Assembly (NCBI RefSeq): GCF_004353985.1
Contig: NZ_SMOA01000001.1
Span: 62,001 to 126,000, forward strand
Source of the DNA: Paracraurococcus ruber
Lineage (GTDB): Bacteria > Pseudomonadota > Alphaproteobacteria > Acetobacterales > Acetobacteraceae
DNA length: 64,000 bases
Direction: 5' to 3'
Part shown: positions 9,091-18,662 of the stretch, one piece after another
Layout of the letters: the number at the start of each line of letters is the position of its first letter
Position numbering within the stretch: the stretch's first letter is position 1
The notes under the pieces: generated by a model
What the model was told of the DNA's origin: nothing
Seen by the model: only the letters and a program-made list of their open reading frames with translations
Databases searched by the model: none
Position numbers and translations under genes: made by a program

Positions 9091-12000
9091 TCACTCCGCC
9101 GCGGCCGGTCGCGGGCCCGGGGCGCGGCGCGCGGCCGCCGGCTCCTCCGCCTCCGCCCGGCCGAGCGCGAAGCGGTCGTACAGGATGGGCAGCAGCACCA
9201 GCGTCAGCACGGTCGCCGTCACCAGGCCGCCGATGACGACGATGGCGAGCGGCCGCTGGATTTCCGCGCCCGGCCCCTCGGCGAACAGGAAGGGCACCAG
9301 GCCGAAGGCGGCGATGAAGGCCGTGAGGGTGACGGGCGTCATCCGCCGCTTCGCCCCTTCCCGCACCGCGTCATGCAGCGTCATCCCCTGCTCGGCGATC
9401 AGCCGATTGATGTAGGAGACGAGGACGACGCCGTTCAGGACGGCGATACCGACCAGCGCGATGAAGCCCACCGAGGCGGGGACCGAGAGGAACTCGCCCG
9501 AGAGATACAGCGCGATGACACCGCCGATGGCCGCGAAGGGCACGTTGCAGAAGACCAGCGCCGCCTCCCGCACCGAGTTGAAGGTGAAGTAGAGCAGCAG
9601 GAAGATCAGGGCCAGCGCGATGGGCACGACGATGGCCAGCCGGGCGGAGGCGCGCTGCTGGTTCTCGAACTGGCCGCCCCATTCCAGCCGGTACCCGTCC
9701 GGCACCTGGACCTGCTGCTGCACCGCCGCCTGTGCCTCGGCCACGAAGCCGACCAGGTCGCGGCCGCGGACATTGGCCAGCACGGTGGCGTAGCGCTGGG
9801 TGCCCTCGCGGATCACCTGGATCGGCCCCTCCTCCTCCGAGATCTTCGCCACCTGGGACAGGGCGACGGTGCGGCCGCCGGGCAGCGCCAGCATGACGCG
9901 CGACAGGTCGGCGGCGGACCGGCGCAGGCTGCCCTCGCCCCGCAGCATCAGCGGGATGCGCCGCTCCTGCTCCAGCACGATGCCCATGTCGCGGCCATCG
10001 ACCCAGACGCGCAGCGCCTGCTGTACGTCCCGGACATTGAGGCCGAGCCGGCCGACCGCGAAGCGATCGATCTCCACCTTCAGGTACTTCATGCCCTCGT
10101 TGCGCAGCGCGAAGACATCCGAGGATCCGTGGATGCCATGCACCACCGTCTCGATCTTCACGGCCAGGTCGTTCAGCTGCTCGATGTTCCAGCCGAAGAC
10201 CTTGATGACCACGTCGCCGCGGGCGCCGATGATCATCTCCTGCACCCGCATGTCGATCGGCTGGTTGATCGCGTAGGTGATGCCCGGGATCTGGTCCAGC
10301 ACCCGGCGCACCTCGTCGATGACGAAGCTGCGGTGCTTCTCGCGCCATTCCTTCCGCGGCGCGATGTCAAGGAAGTGGTCGCTGTCGTTCAGCCCGACCG
10401 GATCGATGCCGAGCTCGTCGGCACCGGCGCGGCCCATGACGCCACGCACTTCCGGCACTGCCGCCATGATCTGCTGCTGGATGGAGATGTCGGTGGCCGC
10501 CGCCGCTTCCACCCCGATGGTCGGGTGTTTGCGGATGGTGATCACCGGCGTCCCTTCGTCCATCACCGGCATGAAGGTCGAGCCGATTCGGGTGAACAGG
10601 AAGCCGGCCAGCAGCAGGCCCGCCACCGCGACCGCGCCGATCTTCAGGGGGTTGCGCATCGCCCAATCGAGGAAGGGATCGTAGCCCTTGTGCAGCATGC
10701 GGACCAGCCAGGGCTCGCGCTCATGCCCGCCCACCTTCAGCAGCGTCGCCGCCATGGCGGGGACGATGGTGAGGGAGATGAGCAGGGCGGAGCACAGGGC
10801 GAAGGTGATGGTCAGCGCCACCGGGGCGAAGAGCCGCCCTTCCAGTCCCTGCAGCGACAGCAGCGGCAGGAAGACGGTGATGATGATGACAACGCCGGCG
10901 ATCAGCGGCACGGCCACTTCCCGCACCGCTTCCAGCGTCATCCGCATCCGCGCGCGGTAGTCGGACTTGCCGTGGGCGGTGCCCAGGCGGTGGGCGGTGT
11001 TCTCCACCACGACGACGGCGCAGTCCACCAGCAGGCCGATGGCGATGGCGAGGCCGCCCAGCGACATGATGTTGGCCGAGATGCCCGCCAGCCGCATGAT
11101 CCCGAAGGTCGCCAGGACGGCAAGGGGGAGGGCGAGCGAGACGACCAGCGCCGCCCGCAGATTCCCGAGGAAGAGGATCAGCAGGACGACGACCAGGGCG
11201 ATCGCCTCGAGCAGCACCTTCTGGACGGTCCAGACCGCCTTCTCGATCAGGTCGTTCCGGTCGTAGAAGATCTCGATCTTCACGCCTTCGGGCAGGGTCT
11301 TCTGGATTTCCGCGAGCTTGGCCTTGGCGTTGTTCACCACCGTCTTGGCATTGGCCCCGCGCAGGCCAAGCACGATGCCCCAGACCGCCTCGCCTTCGCC
11401 GTTCCGGGTCACGACGCCGTTCCGCGCCAGCGCGCCGGTGCGGACATCGGCGACGTCGGAGACGCGGACGATGCCCGTCGGATGCGCCATGACGACGATC
11501 TGGCGGATGTCGTCCATGGTGCGGATGCGCCCCTCGGCGCGGACCAGCAGTGCCTCCTCCCCGTCCCGCACGCGGCCGGCGCCGTCGTTGCGGTTGTTCT
11601 CGCTGAGCGCGTTCGCCAGCATGTCCGTGGTGATGCCGCGCGCGGCCATCGCCGCCGGGTCCGGCGCGACCTCATAGGTGCGGACGAAGCCGCCCAGGGT
11701 GTTCACGTCGGCGATCCCGGGAAGCCCGCGCAACTGCGGCCGGATCACCCAGTCGAGGATGGTGCGCCGCGCCATCGGCGAGATGGACCCGCCTTCCAGC
11801 GTGAACATCAGCATCTCGCCGAGCGGGGTGACCACGGGCGCGAGACCGCCCGAGATGCCGTCCGGCAGCTGCGATTCGAGGTCGTCCAGCCGCTGGTCCA
11901 CCTGGGTGCGCGCCCAGTACACATCCGTGCCCGGCGCGAACTCGAAGGTGAGCAGGGCGACGGCGTAGCGGGTGATGGAGCGGATGCCGACGAGGTTCGG

Positions 12001-12228
12001 GATGCCGCGCATCGCGATCTCGATCGGGTTGGTCACCTGCGCCTCCAGCTCCTCCGGCGGCAGGCCGGGTGCCTGCATGGCGACCAGGACCTGCGTCGGG
12101 GAGACGTCGGGGAAGGCATCGATGGGCAGCTTGCGGTAGGCGTCCACTCCCCAGGCGATCAGGCCCAGGGTGAGCAGGACGGCAAGCAAGCGCTGGCGCA
12201 GCGCCAGGCCGACGAGGCGGGAAAGCAT
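9091..12228 (-). CDS. Heavy-metal-type RND efflux pump (CzcA/CusA family)
   Basis: A 1045-residue inner-membrane RND transporter of normal length for the HME subfamily, using proton influx to expel metal ions through the adaptor and channel encoded beside it. Landmarks: first helix near residues 12-29, 'KLPIDAFPDVSPTQV' at 33-47, the TM4 block 'SLGGLAIAIGLLVDCAVVVVEN' ending at 410 with D402 and E409, and a central-domain 'QPIDMRVQEMIIGARGDVVIKVFG' resembling CzcA. The first acidic residue of the CzcA 'DFG' motif is replaced here by alanine (A396), as in CusA-like pumps, so metal specificity is uncertain. It starts 7 bases after the adaptor gene stop. Confidence 0.93.
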   Translation of the reverse strand: MLSRLVGLALRQRLLAVLLTLGLIAWGVDAYRKLPIDAFPDVSPTQVLVAMQAPGLPPEELEAQVTNPIEIAMRGIPNLVGIRSITRYAVALLTFEFAPGTDVYWARTQVDQRLDDLESQLPDGISGGLAPVVTPLGEMLMFTLEGGSISPMARRTILDWVIRPQLRGLPGIADVNTLGGFVRTYEVAPDPAAMAARGITTDMLANALSENNRNDGAGRVRDGEEALLVRAEGRIRTMDDIRQIVVMAHPTGIVRVSDVADVRTGALARNGVVTRNGEGEAVWGIVLGLRGANAKTVVNNAKAKLAEIQKTLPEGVKIEIFYDRNDLIEKAVWTVQKVLLEAIALVVVLLILFLGNLRAALVVSLALPLAVLATFGIMRLAGISANIMSLGGLAIAIGLLVDCAVVVVENTAHRLGTAHGKSDYRARMRMTLEAVREVAVPLIAGVVIIITVFLPLLSLQGLEGRLFAPVALTITFALCSALLISLTIVPAMAATLLKVGGHEREPWLVRMLHKGYDPFLDWAMRNPLKIGAVAVAGLLLAGFLFTRIGSTFMPVMDEGTPVITIRKHPTIGVEAAAATDISIQQQIMAAVPEVRGVMGRAGADELGIDPVGLNDSDHFLDIAPRKEWREKHRSFVIDEVRRVLDQIPGITYAINQPIDMRVQEMIIGARGDVVIKVFGWNIEQLNDLAVKIETVVHGIHGSSDVFALRNEGMKYLKVEIDRFAVGRLGLNVRDVQQALRVWVDGRDMGIVLEQERRIPLMLRGEGSLRRSAADLSRVMLALPGGRTVALSQVAKISEEEGPIQVIREGTQRYATVLANVRGRDLVGFVAEAQAAVQQQVQVPDGYRLEWGGQFENQQRASARLAIVVPIALALIFLLLYFTFNSVREAALVFCNVPFAAIGGVIALYLSGEFLSVPASVGFIALVGIAVLNGVVLVSYINRLIAEQGMTLHDAVREGAKRRMTPVTLTAFIAAFGLVPFLFAEGPGAEIQRPLAIVVIGGLVTATVLTLVLLPILYDRFALGRAEAEEPAAARRAPGPRPAAAE

Positions 12229-12235
12229 GCTGCTG

Positions 12236-13348
12236 TCAGCCCCCGTAGACTTCGGTCAGTTCCGCCAGCAGCGTCAGGATGCCCCGCGTCGCCACCGAGT
12301 CGTCGGGTGCCAGGCCGGCGCGGATGGACGTCGCATTCGGCGTCTCCGCGATCACCGTCACCGGCTTGGCCCGGAAGCCTTCCGCCGTCTTGACGAAGAC
12401 CCAGGACCGCCCGGCATGCCGCACCACCGCCCCGGCCGGCACGCGCCATTGCGGCGTGCCATTGGGCCGCAGCGCGACGGACGCGTTCACCACCTGGCCC
12501 GGGCGCAGCGACTCGGCGCCGTCCTCCACCTGCACTGTCGCGGCAACCGACTGCGTCGCCGGGTCCACGCTGCGGCCCAGCCGGACCACCTCCCCCTGCG
12601 CCGGGGTGCCGGGCACGCTCATCCGCGTGCCGGGCTCGACGGCCATCGCCTGCGCCAGCGGCACCTGCAGGTTGACCCAGAGCGGCTTGAGCCGGGCGAT
12701 GGCGAAGAGCGGGGCCGAGGCGGCGACGCGTTCGCCCGCGCTCGCGCGCAGTTCCAGGACGACGCCGTCCTCCGGCGCCACCACGGTCAGCGCCGCGGCC
12801 ATCCGCCGGCTGTCGCGCAGGGCGCGGATGTCCGAATCCGCCATGCCGAGCAGGGAAAGGTACTGCTCCCGTTCCTGCAGCGTGGTCCGGGCAAAATCGT
12901 GATCGGCGCGGGCGGTCAGCAGCCGCCGCTCGGCGATGATGCGCTCTCGGAAGAGCTGTTCGTCGCGCGTCAGCTTCTGCTGCGCCAGCTGCTCGGCCGA
13001 CAATGCCTGCAGATAGGTGCGCTGCGCCTCCAGCAGGTCGGTGCTGCGGAGCCGGGCAATCGGCTGGCCGGCCTTCACCGGCTCGTTCGGCGCGACCAGC
13101 ACCGCTTCCAGCAGGCCGGCAGCCGGCGCGGCGACGACGCGCAGCTGCTGCGGCGGCACCATCACCGTGCCGGGCAGCATGGTTTGCGCCGTCCCGGCCT
13201 CCGCCTGCACGCGCGCCACGTCGATGCCGGCGGCCCGCGCGCGCCGGTCATCGAGACGGATCAGGATGTCGTTGACCGGCGGATCGGCGGCCGGCGCTGC
13301 CGTGGGCAGCAGGAGAACGGTGGCAAGCAAGACGCCACGCAGACGCAT
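12236..13348 (-). CDS. Periplasmic adaptor of the RND efflux system (CzcB/CusB-like)
   Basis: A 370-residue membrane fusion protein. A signal peptide (MRLRGVLLATVLLLPTAAPAA) is followed by a barrel-sandwich lipoyl half, a long helical hairpin (around 'RTYLQALSAEQLAQQKLTRDEQLFRERI'), the second lipoyl half, and beta-barrel domains ('LWVNLQVPLAQAMAVEPG', 'VRLGRSVDPATQSVAATVQVED'). It bridges the RND pump and outer channel. The ATG at 13348 begins the signal peptide; in-frame starts to 13483 lack one. No N-terminal metal-binding Cys/His cluster of the CusF type is seen. It is the first gene of the minus-strand operon, and the divergent SDR gene lies 248 bases away. Confidence 0.9.
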   Translation of the reverse strand: MRLRGVLLATVLLLPTAAPAADPPVNDILIRLDDRRARAAGIDVARVQAEAGTAQTMLPGTVMVPPQQLRVVAAPAAGLLEAVLVAPNEPVKAGQPIARLRSTDLLEAQRTYLQALSAEQLAQQKLTRDEQLFRERIIAERRLLTARADHDFARTTLQEREQYLSLLGMADSDIRALRDSRRMAAALTVVAPEDGVVLELRASAGERVAASAPLFAIARLKPLWVNLQVPLAQAMAVEPGTRMSVPGTPAQGEVVRLGRSVDPATQSVAATVQVEDGAESLRPGQVVNASVALRPNGTPQWRVPAGAVVRHAGRSWVFVKTAEGFRAKPVTVIAETPNATSIRAGLAPDDSVATRGILTLLAELTEVYGG

Positions 13349-13596
13349 CCGCGCGGAGTTTCCGGAAAACACAGCTGGACCCCCAGGTGTTGGCGACATG
13401 GGAGACGCACGGCTCAGCGTCCGGACATGCGCGCCATGCGAAGCAGCGCGCGTCGGCTCAATAGGTCCCTCTTGACAGGGCACGCCGCAATGCGCTCGCG
13501 GTCTGCAACGCCGGCCGACGCACTGAAAATGGACGGCAGTTAAGCTGTTTCAACCCCTCCGGGTTTCCCGGTCCCGATCACGCAGCGGAGAGAATT

Positions 13597-14352
13597 GTGA
13601 AGAAGATCGTGCTCGTCACCGGCGCCACCGCCGGCTTCGGCCTTGCCATCGCCCGCCGCTTCGCGGCCGACGGGGCTGGCATCGTCGCCATCGGCCGTCG
13701 GGCCGATCGCCTGGCCGCGCTGGTCGCCGAGCTTGGCGAGGCGCAGGTGCATCCGCTGGCCCTCGACATCACGGACCGGGCCGCGGTGGCCGCGGCGATC
13801 GCCGGCCTGCCGCCGGCCTTCGCCGCCGTGGACCTGCTGGTGAACAATGCCGGCCTCGCCCGCGGGCTGGAGCCGGCGCAGGCCGCGGACCTCGATGACT
13901 GGGACGCCATGGTGGACACCAACATCAAGGGGCTGCTCTACGTCACCCGCGCCGTGCTGCCCGGCATGGTGGCGCGCGACCGGGGGCATGTGGTGAACAT
14001 CGGCTCGACCGCCGGCGAATGGCCTTATCCCGGCGGCAATGTGTATGGCGGCACCAAGGCCTTCGTCCGGCAGTTCAGCCTGAATCTCCGTGCCGACCTG
14101 TTCGGCACCAAGGTGCGCGTCACCGATATCGAGCCGGGGCTGGTCGGCGGCACCGAGTTCTCGAGCGTGCGCTTCAAGGGCGACGATGCGAAGGCCGCCG
14201 GCGTCTATGCCGGGACCGACCCGCTGACGCCGGAGGACATCGCCGACACGGTGCACTGGGTGGCCACACGACCGGCCCGGGTGAACGTGAACACGCTGCA
14301 GGTCATGCCGGTGGTGCAGAGCTTCGGGCCGCTGCGGGTGCACCGCGATTGA
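13597..14352 (+). CDS. SDR-family NAD(P)-dependent oxidoreductase, YdfG-like
   Basis: A 251-residue classical short-chain dehydrogenase. It has the Rossmann glycine motif TGATAGFG (8-15), NNAG (83-86), structural N109, catalytic S137, and Y150-x3-K154. The length and the 'NVYGGTKAFVRQFSLNLRADL' region resemble YdfG, an NADP-dependent 3-hydroxy acid/serine dehydrogenase, so that is the best guess; the exact substrate is unknown. The start is GTG at 13597, with GGAGAG 6-8 bases upstream. A TTGACA lies at 13472-13477 but has no convincing -10 element. It stands alone between the divergent RND operon and the convergent hpn genes. Confidence 0.9.
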   Translation: MKKIVLVTGATAGFGLAIARRFAADGAGIVAIGRRADRLAALVAELGEAQVHPLALDITDRAAVAAAIAGLPPAFAAVDLLVNNAGLARGLEPAQAADLDDWDAMVDTNIKGLLYVTRAVLPGMVARDRGHVVNIGSTAGEWPYPGGNVYGGTKAFVRQFSLNLRADLFGTKVRVTDIEPGLVGGTEFSSVRFKGDDAKAAGVYAGTDPLTPEDIADTVHWVATRPARVNVNTLQVMPVVQSFGPLRVHRD

Positions 14353-14427
14353 ACCCCAGGGGGGGGTAGGCCCTGCCTTCCCCGGACCCCATCCGCCAAG
14401 CGGGATCCCGGCCTGGACCGGTCCGGG

Positions 14428-15390
14428 TCAGGCTTCCTGCACCATCCGTCTTTCCGCCCAGACCCAGGCGAGGAGGCCCGGCAGGAAGATCACGAGGTCG
14501 CGGATGCGGCGGGCGATGGCCAGCGCCGCCGCGACCTCGGCCGGCAGGCCCAGCAGCATCCCGAGGCCGAGGAAGCCCGCTTCCTGCAGCCCGAGGGCAC
14601 CCGGAACGAGGAAGGCCGCGGAGGACACGGCCTGGATCAGCGCCTCGATCGCCAGGGCCTCCGCCAACCCCACCGGGTGGCCGAGGAACCACAGCGCCAC
14701 CCAGATCTCCAGCGCACCGGCCATCCATCCCGCCAGTTGCCACAGGAAGCAGCCCAGGATGGCACCGCGGACCCGCCACAGCCGGCGCGTCATCCGGTCG
14801 ATCCGGGCGGAGTGCGCCTGCACCGCCGGGAAGCGCCCGGCCGCGACCGCGTTCAGCACGCGGGCGAGGCGCGACAGCAGGTCCGCCCGCTGCGCCAGCA
14901 CGAAGCCGCCGGCTAGGGCCAGGCCGCACAGCATCGCCAGCGCGATGCCGCCCCAGCCGATGCCCGCCCCGGCCCAGGCCAGGAGCGCCAGCCCCAGCAG
15001 CGCGAAAAGCAACTGGCTGAGGATGGAGATCGCCATGTCCACCATCAGGCTGGCCGCCGCCGGGGCCACCGCCACGCCCTCGCCGCGCAGCAGCCGGTAG
15101 GACGCGATCTCGCCGCCCACCCGGGCCACCGGCAGCAGCCCATTCACGGACTCGCGGATCCAGACATTCGTCGTCATCGCGCCCAGGCCCGGCCGCCGCG
15201 CCCGCGGCAGCAGCAGCCGCCAGGCATGCCCGTTCAGCGCCATGGACGGGATATGCGCCAGCGCCGCCAGCACCAGACCGATGCCGGCGGCGGCCAGCAG
15301 GGCGCCGACCTCGGAGAAATCCTGCTGCGCCAGGAGCAACACCGCCAGCAGAAGGCCACCCAGGGCGAGCAGCGGGCCGAGCCGGCTCAT
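14428..15390 (-). CDS. hpnL: HpnL-type flippase-like membrane protein of hopanoid cluster
   Basis: A 320-residue membrane protein of the lysylphosphatidylglycerol-synthase-TM/UPF0104 family, with about 8 hydrophobic helices and no soluble synthetase domain. Typical features are 'NVWIRESVNGLLPVARVGGEIASYRLL' near residues 75-100 and a C-terminal 'GALGLQEAGFLGLGMLLGLP..VAAALAIARRIRDLVIFLPGL'. Position directly after hpnI-hpnJ-hpnK identifies it as HpnL. Its biochemical role is unproven; transport of a hopanoid or lipid intermediate across the inner membrane is inferred. The ATG at 15390 matches the usual N-terminus; an upstream ATG at 15477 has a better ribosome site (GAAGG) and would add 29 residues. 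Confidence 0.88.
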   Translation of the reverse strand: MSRLGPLLALGGLLLAVLLLAQQDFSEVGALLAAAGIGLVLAALAHIPSMALNGHAWRLLLPRARRPGLGAMTTNVWIRESVNGLLPVARVGGEIASYRLLRGEGVAVAPAAASLMVDMAISILSQLLFALLGLALLAWAGAGIGWGGIALAMLCGLALAGGFVLAQRADLLSRLARVLNAVAAGRFPAVQAHSARIDRMTRRLWRVRGAILGCFLWQLAGWMAGALEIWVALWFLGHPVGLAEALAIEALIQAVSSAAFLVPGALGLQEAGFLGLGMLLGLPAEVAAALAIARRIRDLVIFLPGLLAWVWAERRMVQEA

Positions 15391-15606
15391 CGGCGGGCGG
15401 GGAGGGCACGGGTCATGCCGCGGGCGATAGCAGCGGCACGCCCGGCCGGCCAGCAGCACCGGCGCCCGCAGCGTCATCCTGCCTTCGAGCGGGGCGGTTG
15501 CGGCGGGTGGCGCCCTGAAGCGGGCGCTGAACCGGCGCGGCTCCCCCCAATGAGGCACTGGATGGACGATGCATGGCCTTCAACTCGCCCCGCCACCGGG
15601 CGCAGC

Positions 15607-15622
15607 GCATCCGGGCGGATGC
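15607..15622. repeat. 16-bp inverted repeat, copy A
   Basis: GCATCCG and CGGATGC separated by two bases, just upstream (+ coordinates) of the hpnK stop. The same arms occur again at 32498-32513. Confidence 0.5.
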
Positions 15623-15632
15623 GAAAGCCGCT

Positions 15633-16463
15633 TCAGGCGCCCAGCATCGCGGCATAGCCGCCGCGCGCCAGCCCCGCCGCCGCGGCGCGGACCCGCGGGT
15701 CGGTCAGGGCCGCCAGTTCCTCGGCATAGCGGTAGCCCGGCGCGGCGCCGGGAAAGCCGCCCGCGGTTGCCGGGTGGAGATAGATCTCCGTCACCCCCGG
15801 CGGCAGGCGCGGCAGCACCTCCGCGAGGCGTTCGGCGGTGAAGGCGCCGGACCACCGCAGCCCCACCACCCGGTCCGGCGCAAGCAGGCCGTGCCGTGCC
15901 GCGAGGCGCCGCAGCCAGGCCGTCAGCGGCCACAAGGCCCGCCCGGCGCCGGGGACCAGGGATGGCGGCTCCCACGGGATGCGGACGCAGCGCACGCCAT
16001 GGCGCGCTGCCTCGGCGAAGGCGATGGCGGCGATCACCGGATGCAGGTGGTAGTGCTTGTGGGCATTCAGGTGATCGCAAGCCAGGCGGGTGGCGCGGAA
16101 GGCGGCGAACTGCGCGGCGATTTCCGCCCGCAACTGCGCGCGGGCGGCGCGGGAGGCGGCGAGGACGAGGCCCAGCCCCGCCATGTCGTCCCGGAAACGG
16201 CCATTGGGCTGCAACAGGGCCGGAATGCGCTCCGGCGGCAGGGTCGGGGCGCCGTCGGTCAGCGTCAGGTGCAGCCCGACTGCGAGGCCCGGGTTGCGCC
16301 GGGCCACCGCCACGCCTTCAGCCGCCGCAGGTTCGCCGACCATCAGGCTGGCGGCGGTGAGCACGCCGTCCCGGTGCGCCTGCTCGATGGCCATGTTGAC
16401 CTCGGGCGAGAGGCCGAGGTCGTCGGCATTGAGGATCGCTGCCACCCCGCGTCCCGGCATCAT
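15633..16463 (-). CDS. hpnK: HpnK, ChbG/YdjC-family deacetylase of hopanoid side-chain synthesis
   Basis: A 276-residue YdjC-fold metal-dependent deacetylase. Metal-site residues visible are D14-D15 in 'NADDLG', H65 in 'HLTL', and the histidine cluster H131-H141 ('HLNAHKHYHLH'). In Burkholderia cenocepacia HpnK is needed for bacteriohopanetetrol cyclitol ether, where it is thought to remove the acetyl group from the N-acetylglucosamine added by HpnI. The start is an ATG doublet at 16463/16460 with AAAGGGG 5-8 bases upstream. A 631-base gap separates it from hpnJ, longer than expected inside an operon, so it may have its own promoter. Confidence 0.92.
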   Translation of the reverse strand: MMPGRGVAAILNADDLGLSPEVNMAIEQAHRDGVLTAASLMVGEPAAAEGVAVARRNPGLAVGLHLTLTDGAPTLPPERIPALLQPNGRFRDDMAGLGLVLAASRAARAQLRAEIAAQFAAFRATRLACDHLNAHKHYHLHPVIAAIAFAEAARHGVRCVRIPWEPPSLVPGAGRALWPLTAWLRRLAARHGLLAPDRVVGLRWSGAFTAERLAEVLPRLPPGVTEIYLHPATAGGFPGAAPGYRYAEELAALTDPRVRAAAAGLARGGYAAMLGA

Positions 16464-17094
16464 CCCGGCCCCTTTCCCGATGCCGCCGGCCGCGCCGTTC
16501 CGCCCAAAGGGCTTGGCGAATCGGGGACCCAGGCCGGATTTGCTGCATGTGGCCAGCGGGCGCAACCGGACGCCCGGCATGGGCCCGTGGTCGACCCGTA
16601 AACCCCCCCCCGGGCCAGGCGCGGAACCGACCGCGCATCCGCGCCATGGCGGGCGGCCTTCATGGTTGCCCGCGACATGCTGTCTCTTCAACCGACATGG
16701 CCGTCCAGGCGCCGGCCGGGCAGGACCGCCCGGTGATCCTGCGGCAAGCGCAGCCGCAGAGGGACATGGCAGGCCGGCCGCAGCGATCTGCGTCGAAAGC
16801 GGCATCGCTTTGGCCGCCCGAGCGGAACGCGAATAGGCGTTGAGCGGCGTTCACCCCGCCCCGCGACCGGCTCCTCCGGACGCCGGGATGGGGCGGGCGA
16901 AGGCCATCATCGGCGCCAGCCTCCGGCGCAGCGATACCCGTCGCGGCCGCTCCGGATCGGAAGTCGCGCCGTTGCCGTCATCCCTGCGCCGGGTGGGCTC
17001 CGCCTGTCCCCCGCGACGGACGCATCCGCGAGGGGGTGGGCTGCCGTGCTGCCGCCCCGGTCGGCGCGGAGGCCGGGCGCACGCGCCGCTGGGA
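16464..17094. other. Intergenic gap between hpnJ and hpnK
   Basis: 631 bases with no convincing gene on either strand. Open frames here lack family signatures or ribosome sites. It contains several GCATCCG half-sites and a C9 run near 16605. A promoter for hpnK is expected but not clearly visible. Confidence 0.6.
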
Positions 17095-18546
17095 TCAGGC
17101 GGCGGCCTTCTGCTGCGCGCTTGCCGTGCTCCGCTCGCGCAGGAAGTGGAAGAACTCCACGCCCTCCCGCAGGCGGCGGACCAGCATCTGCCGGTCGCGG
17201 ATCATCTCGCCGCAGATCGCCGCGATCTTCGGCGCGCGGAAGTAGAAGCGCCGGTAGAAGGTCTCGACGCTGTCGAAGATTTCCGTGTGCGACAGGTGTG
17301 GATAGGCCAGCGGCGCGATCTGCACGCCATGCGCGTCCACGTATTCGGTATTCGCCGTGTCCAGCCAGCCCTCCCGCGCCGCCTGGTCGAACAGGAAGGT
17401 GCCGGGATAGGGCGCCGCCAGGGAGACCTGCAGCGTGTGCGGGTTGGTCTCGATCGCGAAGCGGATGGTCTCCTCGATCGTCTCCTTCGTCTCGCCCGGC
17501 AGGCCGAGGATGAAGGTGCCGTGGATCATGATGCCGAGCTCGCGGCAGTCCTTGCTGAACTTTTTGGCGACGTCGATCCGCATGCCCTTCTTGATGTTGT
17601 GCAGGATCTGCTGGTTGCCGCTCTCGTAGCCGACCAGCAGCAGCCGGAGGCCGCCATCCTTCAGCACCTTCAGCGTCTCGCGCGGGACATTGGCCTTGGC
17701 GTTGCAGGACCACATGACGCCCAGCTTGCCCATCTCCCGCGCGATCGCCTCGGCGCGCGGCAGGTTGTCGGTGAAGGTGTCGTCGTCGAAGAAGATTTCC
17801 TTCAGCCCGGGGAAGTTGTCCCGGATGTAACGGATTTCCTCGATGACGTTCTCGACGCTGCGCGTGCGGTAGCGGTGCCCGCCCACCGTCTGCGGCCAGA
17901 GGCAGAAGGTGCAGCGGCTCTTGCAGCCCCGGCCAGTGTAGATCGAGACATAGGGGTGCTTCAGGTAGCCGATGAAATACTTCTGGTAGTCCAGGTCGCG
18001 GCGGTAGACCGGCGACACGAAGGGCAGCGCGTCCATGTCCTCGAGGACGGGACGCTCGGCATTGTGGACCAGCACGCCCGCGCCGTTGCGGTAGGACAGG
18101 CCCTTGATGGCGGACCAGTCCATCCCGTCCGCGACATCCTTGATGGTGAAGTCGAACTCGTTGCGGGCGACGAAATCGACCACCGGCGCGTCGCGCAGCG
18201 ATTCCTCGGCCTGCACCGCCACCTTGGCGCCGATCATGCCGACCTTGAGCGACGGGTTCGCGGCCTTCAACGCCTCGGCCACCTTCACGTCGGAGGCGAA
18301 GCTGGGCGTCGAGGTGTGCAGCACCACCAAGTCGTGCTGCTTCGCCATGGGCAGGACATCGGCCAGGGTCTGCTTGTGCGGCGGCGCGTCCACCAGCTTC
18401 GATCCCTCGACCAGCGCGGCCGGCTGGGCCAGCCAGGTCGGGAACCAGAAGCTCTTGATCTCCCGCCGCGCCTGGTAGCGGGAGCCGGCACCGCCATCGA
18501 ACCCGTCGAAGGAAGGCGCCTGGAGGAACAGGGTCCGCATCGTCAC
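17095..18546 (-). CDS. hpnJ: HpnJ, radical SAM enzyme of hopanoid cyclitol-ether synthesis
   Basis: A 483-residue B12-domain-type radical SAM protein. The N-terminal half has the cobalamin-binding-like fold; the radical SAM cluster motif CxxxCxxC is C208, C212, C215 in 'GRGCKSRCTFCLW'. The N-terminus 'LFLQAPSFDGFDGGAGSRYQA' is a hallmark of HpnJ. In other bacteria HpnJ is required for the cyclitol ether head group, and ring contraction of glucosamine is the proposed reaction. GTG at 18546 has a GGGGG run 9 bases upstream; ATG at 18540 is the alternative. It lies between hpnI (116 bases upstream) and hpnK. Confidence 0.95.
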   Translation of the reverse strand: MTMRTLFLQAPSFDGFDGGAGSRYQARREIKSFWFPTWLAQPAALVEGSKLVDAPPHKQTLADVLPMAKQHDLVVLHTSTPSFASDVKVAEALKAANPSLKVGMIGAKVAVQAEESLRDAPVVDFVARNEFDFTIKDVADGMDWSAIKGLSYRNGAGVLVHNAERPVLEDMDALPFVSPVYRRDLDYQKYFIGYLKHPYVSIYTGRGCKSRCTFCLWPQTVGGHRYRTRSVENVIEEIRYIRDNFPGLKEIFFDDDTFTDNLPRAEAIAREMGKLGVMWSCNAKANVPRETLKVLKDGGLRLLLVGYESGNQQILHNIKKGMRIDVAKKFSKDCRELGIMIHGTFILGLPGETKETIEETIRFAIETNPHTLQVSLAAPYPGTFLFDQAAREGWLDTANTEYVDAHGVQIAPLAYPHLSHTEIFDSVETFYRRFYFRAPKIAAICGEMIRDRQMLVRRLREGVEFFHFLRERSTASAQQKAAA

Positions 18547-18662
18547 TGGCTATAGCCCCCTAAGCGGACCCGGCGAGGGTCCACGCCGTACCATACCGCC
18601 GGGCAGCGCCGCCGTTGAGGGCCCCGGGCCGCGCCCGGCGCAACCCTGCCCGCCAGGTGCGG

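Noticed and set aside
8776-12393. A 1205-codon plus-strand frame opposite the RND pump
   Set aside because: His/Arg/Gln/Asp-rich, no domain, exactly antisense to the pump; typical high-GC shadow frame.
13472-13477. Perfect TTGACA upstream of the SDR gene
   Set aside because: No acceptable -10 hexamer at 16-18 bases; not listed as a promoter.
16464-17094. A hidden small gene between hpnJ and hpnK
   Set aside because: Short frames on both strands lack ribosome sites, family similarity or normal codon position bias, so I kept it as non-coding.
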